Of a DNA stretch of 64,000 nt, positions 56,301-64,000 are shown one piece after another; positions within the stretch are counted from its first letter, which is position 1, and every line of letters begins with the position of its first letter. Below the pieces are notes generated by a model. That model did not search any database. It was given only the letters and a program-made list of their open reading frames with translations, and had not been told where the DNA came from. The position numbers were made by a program, and so were the translations under genes. The stretch lies in NCBI GenBank assembly GCA_905233245.1, contig CAJODK010000012.1, positions 16,359 through 80,358 of the forward strand, written 5' to 3'. The DNA comes from an uncultured Prevotella sp. (GTDB taxonomy: Bacteria; Bacteroidota; Bacteroidia; Bacteroidales; Bacteroidaceae).

Positions 56301-58995
56301 GATTAGAGCCTACCGTAATAGTTCCTGAAGTAATACCCTTACCATCAGTGGAACCAACATATACTGTACCGTCAGCATGCGCTATATCTGCTGCAGAGCT
56401 TGCACTGATACCATATGTATTAGCAGCTGGATCACTTGTAGAATTCTGATATAGATAGATAGTTATAATGTCACCAGTCTGGAGAGTATTGCTGCCCGAA
56501 AGGACTGCTGTACCATATTTGCTTGTAGATTCCAACTTATAAGCAATCGGATTGCCTGATGCTCCCTTAGACTCAATCGTTCCCGATACAAGCGTCATTG
56601 TACCACCAGTACAGCTCTTGGCTGTTCCGTCAGCATCACCTAGTGCTACAGTGTAAGAGTATATCTCAGAAGCATCTCCTCCTCCACTGCTCTCAGCAAC
56701 GGTGAAGTTGATGGTGTAAGTCTTGTTTGAACCATCCTCTGCGGTAACCACAACGGTGGTAGAGCCTGGCAGTGCAGAAGCAGCATTGATGACTACACCC
56801 TGCGCCTTTGTGTCATTAGCAGTAGCTGTGACGGTAGGGACAACGGTGGTGCCTGATGCCAACTCAACATTGTATGTAGTGGTAGCAGCTGAGAAGCCTG
56901 TCACAGTAGTGCCACTGACCTTGAGGTCTGACAGTGTAGCGTCATCACTCTTGGTAGCAGCGGTCTGTTCTGGCACTGGTGTCACCTCAAAGTAGTAGAG
57001 GTGCGAATTGCCACTAAAGTCTATCGTAACTGTACTACCCTGAGCTACTTCGAGACCAGAGATTGTCACACGATACACAGTTGACTTATTCTCTATAGTT
57101 CCCTCTACGGTGTAAGCACTCTCATCAAGGGCTACGCCATTGACGCTGACACCTGTAACGGTGCGCTCTGAAGAACCAGATGAACAGGCACCAATAACAA
57201 TCTGTGAAGCAGAGGTGCTCAGCAACCCGAGAGTGATGGATGTAGCGTCAGAAGAACGATATACTGTACCAGAAGTAATGGACAACGGAGACTTGTCAGA
57301 ACCATCGCTGACCTCTGTACTACCTGCGAACTTAATGTTCGTAGTACATGTGCTTCCTGTAAAGGTGCCACCAGCAGATACGCTTGAGCCATTCGCCTCA
57401 AGCAGCGTAGCATCAGCAGCACGCGTCAGTGTGATGGTGTATGACTGCGTAGTAGTGCCATTCTTTGCGGTCACGGTGACTGTTCTACCTACTGTAGCAC
57501 CTGCCTCTGCAGCGAGATTCATAGTGAAACTTGTGCCTGCATCACACGTAGCACTGCTGGACAGCGTCAGTACAACAGGTATAGTAGTACCCGCAGTGTA
57601 AGGTATAGTAGCCTTAATGGTATTGCCACTTATAGTCGCTGTACTACCATTGATAGTAGCTGAGGTGATGTCACAAGCTGTGTTGGACACGAAATTGGCA
57701 CGCAGCGAGGTATCATCCGTAATCGTAGCTACGTATGGGTTAGCGGTACTCACCTGAGAGCCAGAGGTATTAGTCCAGTTGACAAACTCATAGCCTGCGG
57801 AAGGAGTAGCCGTGAAGGTCACACTCGTGCCAGACGTCACACTCGTAGCAGAGGCTGAAGCCACACCGCCAGTGGTAGATGATACTGATACTGTCTTAGT
57901 GTCAGAAGGAGTTGGAGTACTGCCACCACCCGAACCATCACCCTCGGTGATAGTACCACCTGTAGTAACATTCAGTGTAGCACCAGCACCATAGGTTGAA
58001 TTGGTGACATTAGAATATGCTACAGAAGGAGACAGTACTTCGTAAGCGTAAGAGAAGTTTGCTACGCTTGACGCATTTGTGTCAGACAACGAAGCACCCT
58101 TAGCGCTATAGCAGTTGTTATAAATGGCTGCATTAGTACCACCATAACTCTTGAAAATCTTGCTTGCATCGAGAGAGCCGAAGTAGCAGCCATCGAAACG
58201 AACACGAGCATTCTCAGGCCCTACGTAATAGTTTGCTACAGAGGAAGTCCATACGCAGTTGAGCATGTGGAGGTCTGCATTACGTACACGAGGCATACGC
58301 TCCCTACAGCCTTCATCCCACCAGCAGTAAGCCCATGTCATGGTGTAGGCACCATCAGAAGGTTTTGCCGAACTGGAAGAACCGATAAGGTTAGTGAAAC
58401 GGTGGTCATTACTACCACCTGAGCCGCCTGCCTTAGGAGCCTTGAGATAATGGAAACGACACCACGAGATGGTGATATTATCGGTGTTACCCTTATTATC
58501 GAAGTTACCATCGCAACCATCCTGGAAGTCGCAGTGGTCCACCCAGATGTTTGTTGCGCCATCAAAACAAAGGTTATCTCTACCATCACAGTCGTATGCA
58601 CCAGGACCTTCAAAGGTGAGGTTACGCATAATGACATTGTTAGAACCCGACTTAAAATAGAGTATGCCCGATGTAGAAGCTGTCTGCTCATTAGAATACA
58701 GTTTCACGCCAGGAAGAGCAAGGATAGTCTTATTTGTTACCTTGACACTGGTGTAAGGCATCTCTATGTTCTGGGTTATGATAATAACTGCAGAGCCACT
58801 GGCACTCAATGCGTTTGTTAAGGCTGATGCCGTAGAAACAAGCGTGGGTGTAGCATTACCACCGCCTGTAACGGTACCACACTGTCCGAAAGAACTTGCC
58901 TGATAGCCCTGTGCTCCTGCCATAGCAGAGACGGAATACATCGTCAGAGCTACAAGGCAGAAAAGGCTTGCTATATAATTTCTAAGTATAGTCAT
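53389..58995 (-). CDS. Giant secreted protein with two PL1-type pectate lyase domains
   Basis: 1868 residues, signal peptide ending in SAMAGA. Domain order: (1) residues 28-340, pectate lyase beta-helix 1 (GYQASSFGQCGTVTGGGNAT, IWVDHCDFQDGCDGNFDNKG, WWDEGCRERMPRVRNADLHM); (2) bacterial repeat module (GGVASASATSVTSGTSVTFT, GYEFVNWT); (3) cadherin-like/beta-sandwich repeats with the phrase AEDGSNKTYTINFTV or similar, three times, and another repeat module near 1080; (4) about 1140-1520, pectate lyase beta-helix 2 (IWIDHCEFFNGNATNVDRYD, HHNKFKDIVGSRLPLQRYGH); (5) InlB-type repeat (GYTFEGWSV); (6) about 240 residues shared with the 59010-63209 protein, ending YNIAGQRV and IKKGKKYIVKY. Two catalytic domains in one chain could cut pectin processively. 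The peptide gene follows after 5 nt. Confidence 0.85.
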   Translation of the reverse strand: MTILRNYIASLFCLVALTMYSVSAMAGAQGYQASSFGQCGTVTGGGNATPTLVSTASALTNALSASGSAVIIITQNIEMPYTSVKVTNKTILALPGVKLYSNEQTASTSGILYFKSGSNNVIMRNLTFEGPGAYDCDGRDNLCFDGATNIWVDHCDFQDGCDGNFDNKGNTDNITISWCRFHYLKAPKAGGSGGSNDHRFTNLIGSSSSAKPSDGAYTMTWAYCWWDEGCRERMPRVRNADLHMLNCVWTSSVANYYVGPENARVRFDGCYFGSLDASKIFKSYGGTNAAIYNNCYSAKGASLSDTNASSVANFSYAYEVLSPSVAYSNVTNSTYGAGATLNVTTGGTITEGDGSGGGSTPTPSDTKTVSVSSTTGGVASASATSVTSGTSVTFTATPSAGYEFVNWTNTSGSQVSTANPYVATITDDTSLRANFVSNTACDITSATINGSTATISGNTIKATIPYTAGTTIPVVLTLSSSATCDAGTSFTMNLAAEAGATVGRTVTVTAKNGTTTQSYTITLTRAADATLLEANGSSVSAGGTFTGSTCTTNIKFAGSTEVSDGSDKSPLSITSGTVYRSSDATSITLGLLSTSASQIVIGACSSGSSERTVTGVSVNGVALDESAYTVEGTIENKSTVYRVTISGLEVAQGSTVTIDFSGNSHLYYFEVTPVPEQTAATKSDDATLSDLKVSGTTVTGFSAATTTYNVELASGTTVVPTVTATANDTKAQGVVINAASALPGSTTVVVTAEDGSNKTYTINFTVAESSGGGDASEIYSYTVALGDADGTAKSCTGGTMTLVSGTIESKGASGNPIAYKLESTSKYGTAVLSGSNTLQTGDIITIYLYQNSTSDPAANTYGISASSAADIAHADGTVYVGSTDGKGITSGTITVGSNLSGLSTFYLYRNSEKSMYLQKVTVTRTSGGSSTPKSSVCTLSDLKSGGTTVSGFSANTTSYDIELAEGTTSVPVVVATCTDSKATAAVSYGTISGNAATTTVTVTAEDGTQKTYTINYTVAQPVVTTYTVAVSAGNGGSATVSPSGTVVSGASVTFTATPASGYAFTNWTDGGTPVSTDASYTTTVTGNLSLTANFTKQSDTSGRNWTIDGFAKYEGTSGAHYHAGGTTGGQGGEVVYASNFTQLQGYLQSNTPYIILIDHDITTGVTAYVDALSTGHLCDAQDGSEGVATTYGERIMVQSNKTLIGIADANGNAPLISRITFNLQCAHNVIIRNCRFTMNSVPILKSGENKIVAMRDGVQTEVGDPDCIGIQADAISASTDSGSHIWIDHCEFFNGNATNVDRYDGLVDIKNNVQWVTLSYNYFHDHYKACLFGKGNSDNYDRTITMHHNKFKDIVGSRLPLQRYGHLHYVNNYIVNAEDGYDLRAGAIGYIESCYFKDSKAPVRLRGEGTTNIRTDSKEYSIVYDNCRRVINNSTYFTYLNAPSKYDEEYTWAGGTGTNSNTWVPTQTWSSYVVHNIDPVLNVPDVCEQYSGAGKVVLWDSYTTTIPAEDITEFNNAVANSSYTTYNADGTKYVPNAVEADEYDVKFYSQGTQVGSTQSIESGSYATAPADPEREGYTFEGWSVNGTNVVIVATYAITSATNFQAVWTQNTVDADDLELIDGAEYTGTEEKIYDDGVTYTRTYGSGLVNKWTSFYVPFAVDVTAYADQCDIAEIFAMCPVMDTNNDGEITADDEDYLVLFKKTTGNTIPNKPYLIRVKSAGAITMSAVDNKIYAAANGSMSCSTTAKTYTFTGTYTTLEANATNDYWYMGGGKISHMTSGSTNVNPYRWYMQITNNSEYSSTITQTQNSINVILIDEGIDYPTAIEAVKQSKDQHTSDAIYNIAGQRVNGTAKTGMFIKKGKKYIVKY
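53400..54150 (-). repeat. Shared C-terminal module, copy 1
   Basis: Encodes the last 240-250 residues of the 1868-residue protein. The stretch around GSGLVNKWTSFYVPFAVDVT, CDIAEIFAMCPVMDTNNDGE and ADDEDYLVLFKKTTGNTIPN is also in the copy at 59030-59760, with long DNA identity. Confidence 0.8.
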
Positions 58996-59009
58996 AGTAG
59001 GTTAGTCTA

Positions 59010-62000
59010 TTATTGGTTGATAATTACTTTTCTGTTCTTGATATAGAGTCCTGACTTGGTAACGCTATTAACACGCTGACCTGCAATATTGTAGATAGCG
59101 TCACTGGTCTGCTGACCCTTGCTCTGCTTTACAGCCTCAATAGCTGTTGGGTAGTCTATATCCTCATCAATCAAAATAACATTGATAGAATTCTGAGTCT
59201 GAGAAACTGTAGAATACTCATCTCTGTTAGTTGACACCATGTACCACCTATATGGGTTTACATGGGTAGAGCCTGACGTCATGTGACTAATCTTACCACC
59301 TCCCATGTACCAGTAACCATTGGTTGCATTTGCCTCCAGAGTTGTGTAAGTACCAATAAAGGTGTAGTTCTTAGCAGATGTAGAACATACCACGCTACCA
59401 TTAGCAGCAGCATATACCTTGTTATCTACAGCTGACATGCTTAAGTCGCCTACATTCTTAGGACGAATCATATAAGGCTTATTAGGTATAGTGTTACCTG
59501 TCGTCTTCTTAAAGAGCACCAGATAATCTTCATCATCAGCAGTAATCTCACCATCATTGTTGGTATCCATCACTGGACACATAGCGAATATCTCTGCAAT
59601 GTCACACTGGTCAGCATAAGCGGTAACATCTACTGCAAACGGAACATAGAATGAAGTCCACTTATTGACAAGACCTGAACTATACGTTCTTGTGTATGTC
59701 ACACCGTCATCATAGATTTTGTCTTCCGCACCTGTGTAATCTGTTCCATCAATTAGTGAAAGAGTAGATGCAGTTGACTCCTCACGAGTGATAGTGAAGT
59801 CAGTGAAGCAAACGGTCTTGGCTACGGAACGGTAGATGTAGAACGTGGTCTCGCCACAGATTCCATCACCCTCTGCAACAGTATAGGTAGGCAGTGATGT
59901 CCATACAGTAGCACCACCTTCTCCAGTAGCAGCAACCGTCATATTAGCTGTAGGAGCACTGCCAGGACGAGATGATGCAGTAGAGAACCACAGTCCCTGC
60001 TCTGCATCCGTTCTGGTGAATACTATACCATGTATCTGGTCACCTGCCTGGAGTGCTTTACTGAGAGTTACCTTGAAGAAGGTGTTGTTATTCGTCATAC
60101 AGAAGGCTACCTTACCATTATGGTCGATTATCAGGTCTTTAGCAGTGCTCTGAGCACTTGAGACATACATACTGCCACCTGTGATAGCAGCGTTGGCAGA
60201 GGTGATTTCCTGATTTGTAGTGCTGGCAGCAACCGTCATCACATTAGTAGCCACTGCAGAGAAGAAGGAAGAGGTCTCTGACTCTGAGGTATTCTCCTCG
60301 AATGTAGCAGTAAGAGCAAGGTCACCACTCACTGTGGTAGTGTATGGATTGACAGTAGAGTTGTTGCTCCACTTAGAGAACTTATAGCCTTCATTGGCAG
60401 TAGCGGTGAATGTTACGGATGTGCCCTCCTCCACTGAACCAGAAGGAGATACTGAAGCTGTACCACCTGCACCTGCTGATGCAGAAACAGTGTAGATAGT
60501 AGGAGCAACAGTGATATTGATGTAGTATTTGCCTGATGTGCCATCCTCAGCAGTAACGTCAATGATAGCCTGACCTGCCGGATGACAGTTCTCGGTATCT
60601 ACATCGTATGATGCATTGGGATGAGTGGTCGTAGCGGTGATGGCAGGAACAGTAGTAGAACCAGCTGTCAGCACAACTGCATAGGTAAGATTAGAAGAAG
60701 TGAACGCAGGGTCAAGAGAGTAACCTGCTACGGTGAGACTGCTCAGAGTAGCGTCGCTTGACAACTCTGGCTCTGGTTCTGGTTCTGACGCTACATCAGC
60801 AAAATCGAGGAAACACATCTTGATAGCACCGCTCTTGGTTAGTGTGTGGGTGCCTGCTGCAACATCCACTGAGGCGGTGTTGCCTGTACCAGCAACGGTA
60901 GTGCCATCTATCTTGAAGCTTGCAGTCTGAGTTCCGTCAGCCACAAAAGTCATTGTAAATGCCTTGGTAGTGGTGAAGGAGATGCTCGTGGAGGACTCCA
61001 TCTTGATGGCGAGCGAGCTGTTTGTCACAGTTTTGTAAGTTGCATTACAAGATGTGGAGGTGTTATAGGTACCAGTGAGATAGCCCTTATAAGCATTAGA
61101 GCCATCACCGATGTTAAGCGTCAATGCTGTTGATATAATAGAACCTTCTGGAGTTGGCTCCACGGGCTCTGCAGCTACAGAGAACTGAACCTGATAAATC
61201 TTCTTCGTAGTGCCATTCTCAGCAGTAACGGTCACTGTAGCCATACCCGTAGTAGATGTAGCCTGAGTGATAACGGCTGTGGCATTAGCATTATTGGTAG
61301 AAGCAGATACCGTAGGAGCTGTCTCTGTACCATAATTCAGAGTCACAGCATAGTAGGTAGTGCTAGATGAGAATGACAGAGAGTAACCTGCTACGGTGAG
61401 GCTCTTCAGTGTGGCATCATCAGAGGTTGTAGGCTCTGAGGGGTCTTCCTCTTCACCACCGTCAACAGCAGAGTCGGTGATAACACCATCCTTGAAATAC
61501 ATGGAGTTGGTGACAGGGGTATAGTAAGAAGTGCTCTTATATCCCTCAACATCGCTCTTGAGAGCTGATATAACGCCATAATTGGTATCGTCAGACTCAG
61601 AGAAGGTGTACTGGTATGTACCGTGCTGCAGACGACCTGCGCCGTAAATGCCCGTAACTTTATCAGGAACAGCAGAAGCATCATCAGCTGTGTAAGAGTA
61701 CATCCCAGAACCCGTATCAAAGTTGTTGTATGTAGAACCGCCCTGATAACCTGTCACTGAGCTTGGCACCGTCTGAGAAGGACTTGAAACCTCGTAAGCA
61801 TCGAAGTCCTGAGTACTATTGATATTACCCAATGACGTGCCTTCTGTACCCTTGAGCAGGTATGAGGAGGCACCATACTTGATGTAAGTATTGTTGCCCG
61901 TCATATAGTTGCCATAAGACTTGATGATACCACTATTCTCACCTGAGAATGTACCATTTGCATCTGGATTACGAGTCTGACTACCAGCATAGACGTCGGA

Positions 62001-63209
62001 ACCCTGCATAGAAGACATCATAGGGTACTTACAGCTACGGAAGTAGTTGCGGTCAACAAAACAACTGGCACCCATCGTGACACCAACACCATACTTTGCT
62101 ACACCATCGTAGTAGTTGTTATACACGTGAACGGACATGGTACGGATACGTGGGTGACGAGAGTCAGAGTGGTCAAACCAGTTGTGGTGGTAGGTGATGT
62201 AGTTAGGACCGCTCTCAGACTTCATACCGCAGAGAGAAGACTTACCTGAATCCCAGAAGTGGTTATAAGAAACGGTGATATACTGTGAGTCACCCTTGAG
62301 GTCAACGGTACCATCACCCTTAGCCTGGTCCTTGTCACCACCTGCATTACCATAAAAAAGGTCAAGGTTGTGAACCCATACATGGGAGTTATTCGTGTCA
62401 AGAGACACACCGTCATCCATACAGTGCATGATGGCAAAATTGCGCATCTCCAGGTCTGATGTATTACGGATAAGGAAACCGAAACCGTGGATAACGGCAT
62501 CGTTGCCTACACCCTCGAAGGTGATAGGACAACTAGCGTATGCTGAAGCACCCTTAATCTGGATACCCTCAGCGCTGGAACTGAATGCATCCATATCGTC
62601 GGCTGACAAAGTACCGAGCACACGAATGTCAAGAGGAGCAGTTGACCATCCCTTAGAATATGCCTTAGTCCAAGCATCGATGATAGTCTGCAGACCTGTA
62701 TAGATAGAGGTCTTGTTGGATGCAGAAGGCACGGTCATCGTGATGGTCTTGGCATTGCTCTTGGTGATATAAAGGATGTTAGTACCCGACTTCAGAGTAC
62801 CATTGTCATTGTAGGCACCAATCTGGTTGGCATGATTGAAATGAGCAAAGCCGCCACGGTCGTGAGCCTTTACAGTCAGAGCGTCTGAAACGGTAGAGGC
62901 TGTCTCAGTACCGTTGGCATTGACTGATGCCACCTTGATGTAATAAGTGCCAGCAGAGAGACCCAGCACGTCAGCACGGCCCTTGGAAGAGCTGTACTTA
63001 CGCACGAGCTGATCGTCAATCTTGGTCCAAGGACCAGAGGACGAGGTGCTGTAATAGACGTTGTAATAAGACGAGCCGTCAGGAGTAAACTCCACATAAG
63101 CCGACTCAAACCAGCCACCCTGAGCAGTAATGCTGACGGCTGCATTCGTAACTGTTGCCACCATGAGAAGGAGCAGTGTCACGAGTCCCACGAGGGAAAT
63201 TCTTTTCAT
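59010..63209 (-). CDS. Secreted pectate lyase (PL1-type) with repeat modules
   Basis: 1399 residues. Signal peptide KRISLVGLVTLLLLMVATVT then NA. A fibronectin-like N-terminal module (SYYNVYYSTSSSGPWTKIDD, GTYYIKVASVNANG) precedes the PL1 beta-helix at about 110-560: ASAYASCPITFEGVGNDAVI, DLEMRNFAIMHCMDDGVSLD, HVWVHNLDLFYGNAGGDKDQ, YHHNWFDHSDSRHPRIRTMS (catalytic-type Arg), VFVDRNYFRSC-like segment. Then cadherin-like repeats (DATLKSLTVAGYSLSFSS, DATLSSLTVAGYSLDPAF), a bacterial repeat (GGTASVSPSGSVEEGTSV), a further beta domain, and the shared C-terminal module ending YNIAGQRVNSVTKSGLYIKN. First full gene of the leftward operon with the 1868-residue protein (14-nt gap) and the peptide. Confidence 0.87.
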   Translation of the reverse strand: MKRISLVGLVTLLLLMVATVTNAAVSITAQGGWFESAYVEFTPDGSSYYNVYYSTSSSGPWTKIDDQLVRKYSSSKGRADVLGLSAGTYYIKVASVNANGTETASTVSDALTVKAHDRGGFAHFNHANQIGAYNDNGTLKSGTNILYITKSNAKTITMTVPSASNKTSIYTGLQTIIDAWTKAYSKGWSTAPLDIRVLGTLSADDMDAFSSSAEGIQIKGASAYASCPITFEGVGNDAVIHGFGFLIRNTSDLEMRNFAIMHCMDDGVSLDTNNSHVWVHNLDLFYGNAGGDKDQAKGDGTVDLKGDSQYITVSYNHFWDSGKSSLCGMKSESGPNYITYHHNWFDHSDSRHPRIRTMSVHVYNNYYDGVAKYGVGVTMGASCFVDRNYFRSCKYPMMSSMQGSDVYAGSQTRNPDANGTFSGENSGIIKSYGNYMTGNNTYIKYGASSYLLKGTEGTSLGNINSTQDFDAYEVSSPSQTVPSSVTGYQGGSTYNNFDTGSGMYSYTADDASAVPDKVTGIYGAGRLQHGTYQYTFSESDDTNYGVISALKSDVEGYKSTSYYTPVTNSMYFKDGVITDSAVDGGEEEDPSEPTTSDDATLKSLTVAGYSLSFSSSTTYYAVTLNYGTETAPTVSASTNNANATAVITQATSTTGMATVTVTAENGTTKKIYQVQFSVAAEPVEPTPEGSIISTALTLNIGDGSNAYKGYLTGTYNTSTSCNATYKTVTNSSLAIKMESSTSISFTTTKAFTMTFVADGTQTASFKIDGTTVAGTGNTASVDVAAGTHTLTKSGAIKMCFLDFADVASEPEPEPELSSDATLSSLTVAGYSLDPAFTSSNLTYAVVLTAGSTTVPAITATTTHPNASYDVDTENCHPAGQAIIDVTAEDGTSGKYYINITVAPTIYTVSASAGAGGTASVSPSGSVEEGTSVTFTATANEGYKFSKWSNNSTVNPYTTTVSGDLALTATFEENTSESETSSFFSAVATNVMTVAASTTNQEITSANAAITGGSMYVSSAQSTAKDLIIDHNGKVAFCMTNNNTFFKVTLSKALQAGDQIHGIVFTRTDAEQGLWFSTASSRPGSAPTANMTVAATGEGGATVWTSLPTYTVAEGDGICGETTFYIYRSVAKTVCFTDFTITREESTASTLSLIDGTDYTGAEDKIYDDGVTYTRTYSSGLVNKWTSFYVPFAVDVTAYADQCDIAEIFAMCPVMDTNNDGEITADDEDYLVLFKKTTGNTIPNKPYMIRPKNVGDLSMSAVDNKVYAAANGSVVCSTSAKNYTFIGTYTTLEANATNGYWYMGGGKISHMTSGSTHVNPYRWYMVSTNRDEYSTVSQTQNSINVILIDEDIDYPTAIEAVKQSKGQQTSDAIYNIAGQRVNSVTKSGLYIKNRKVIINQ
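59030..59760 (-). repeat. Shared C-terminal module, copy 2
   Basis: Counterpart of 53400-54150. The central part (about 59500-59670) is nearly identical at the DNA level, while the last 20 codons diverge. Confidence 0.8.
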
Positions 63210-63254
63210 AATGTATTTTTTGTCGTTGTTAGTTAGATATTTTTATTGTGGGTG

Positions 63255-63262
63255 CAAAGGTA
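63255..63262 (-). promoter_or_regulatory. -7 box of the pectate lyase operon
   Basis: Minus strand TACCTTTG, 45 nt upstream of ATG 63209. No convincing -33 TTTG in the A/T-rich upstream sequence. Confidence 0.5.
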
Positions 63263-63297
63263 ATAAAAATAATTAAGAATTTAATAACACACACAAA

Positions 63298-63327
63298 AAG
63301 GAGGAAGTTTTTTAAGACTTCCTCCTT
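63298..63327 (-). terminator. Terminator of the truncated right-end gene
   Basis: AAGGAGGAAGT (63298-63308) pairs with ACTTCCTCCTT (63317-63327); on the minus strand the stem is followed by TTTGTGTGTG. Confidence 0.8.
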
Positions 63328-63354
63328 CTTTACGTTATTTTGCTATTTTACAGA

Positions 63355-64000
63355 TTACAATTCCTGACCTGCCATATTGAACATCTTGCCGTCCTTCAGG
63401 ATGACGAGTTTGCCATTTACGAATACCTTCTTGCCTGAGTTAGCCTTCTGAACGTTTTCGTTGGCATTGATGCTCTCTACTGCTGTAGCATCGTCAAACT
63501 CTGCATCGAGGGCGTTGACAGAAGCACCAGGAGTCATTGTGATACTCTTGATAGTCTGACCACCGCTGACGAAGTAGATGTAGTAGGTAGTGCCTGCCTT
63601 GACGTTAGCAGTCATAGTGCCTGCTGAGCAAGAAGCGGTAACGATTGGTGAACCTACTGCTGTACCGATAGCTGAGGTACGGTTGAGGTCTGAGGTGTTG
63701 TTTGAAGCAAACTTCACTGTCAGAGTACCGTTAGAGGTTGGTGTGTACTTGATGTGACGGATGCTTGAAGAAGATGCACCATTGCAACGGAAACCGTTCT
63801 TGTTGACATAGTCCTTAGTGTAGCTTGAAGAGGTGTTGCCCACGAGTGTCAGGCCATTGTAGGAATATGTGTAGTTAGAGCCTGCGAGTGTCACGGTTGA
63901 TGTGAACTCAGAGAAGTTCCATGTTGTTGGGTCTTCTACTGCATAAGCGAAGTCAATAGCGAAGAGGTTGATAGAAGCACTCTTGGTGATAGTGTAAGAA
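63355..64000 (-). CDS. C-terminal part of a secreted protein (5' end outside window)
   Basis: The frame is open to the right edge, giving about 214 residues. The visible part reads TWNFSEFTSTVTLAGSNYTY, GLTLVGNTSSSYTKDYVNKN, HIKYTPTSNGTLTVKFASNN, GTTYYIYFVSGGQTIKSITM, then a short tail ESINANENVQKANSGKKVFV and NGKLVILKDGKMFNMAGQEL. This is a beta-rich module like the N-terminal module of the pectinesterase (TWNF at its start) followed by the Prevotella-type exported-protein tail. A GTG at 63894 is not the start, since the TWNFSEF segment precedes it. Given the neighbours it is probably a pectin-active or surface protein, but no catalytic part is visible. Confidence 0.7.
   Translation of the reverse strand, partial: SYTITKSASINLFAIDFAYAVEDPTTWNFSEFTSTVTLAGSNYTYSYNGLTLVGNTSSSYTKDYVNKNGFRCNGASSSSIRHIKYTPTSNGTLTVKFASNNTSDLNRTSAIGTAVGSPIVTASCSAGTMTANVKAGTTYYIYFVSGGQTIKSITMTPGASVNALDAEFDDATAVESINANENVQKANSGKKVFVNGKLVILKDGKMFNMAGQEL

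Overview
This window looks like a chromosomal segment of a Bacteroidales bacterium, most probably a plant-fibre-degrading member of the Prevotella group. The evidence is convergent. Promoters repeatedly show the Bacteroidota pattern TTTG or TTG, 19-21 nt, TAnnTTTG. Glutamine synthetase is type III, lysine synthesis uses LL-diaminopimelate aminotransferase, secreted proteins end in short Prevotella-like tails such as FNVVGQQVK or YNIAGQRV, and there are pectate lyases and a pectinesterase. This is my assignment from gene content; no database was searched.

Layout. 1-2.6 kb: end of hemD, then rnpA, yidD, tyrS and tRNA-Gln. 2.7-5.6 kb: a large secreted glycosidase-like protein. 6-12.1 kb (accessory): a polyvalent-type protein kinase, a membrane protein coupled to a TIR protein, a 56-residue peptide gene behind a secreted protein, and a nuclease-like protein. 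12.3-12.6 kb: a strongly structured, apparently undescribed small RNA with its own promoter and terminator. 13-16.4 kb: operon efp, glycosyltransferase, radC, DUF59, lpxH. 16.6-21.5 kb: rpmH, then dut, TPR protein, DUF4292 protein, EnvC-like protein. 21.6-44.3 kb: a long ammonium/glutamine block. Leftward: gltB, gltD, dapF, dapL, glnN. Rightward: glnK, amtB, outer-membrane protein, then amt, pyrG, purF, carA fused to half of carB, asnB. tRNA-Phe follows. 44.6-64 kb: pectin-degrading and surface proteins (pectinesterase, TonB-plug protein, several PL1-type pectate lyases), interrupted by homoserine dehydrogenase, plus a second short peptide gene.

How it fits together. The central block takes up ammonium (two Amt proteins, a PII sensor), fixes it (GlnN, GltBD) and spends glutamine on CTP, purines, carbamoyl phosphate and asparagine. 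The right end removes methyl groups from pectin and cuts the chain. The left accessory region resembles a small defence-type island.

Most interesting: (1) the roughly 250-nt structured RNA; (2) a family of short peptides sharing the tail AEFEDDF, each directly behind a secreted-protein gene, with a related tail on the kinase and a third copy stranded as a remnant; (3) the TIR plus membrane-protein pair; (4) a carA-carB fusion that stops exactly at the half-way domain border of CarB and whose linker is a translated spacer repeat; (5) palindromic and simple repeats inserted into coding genes, including signal peptides.
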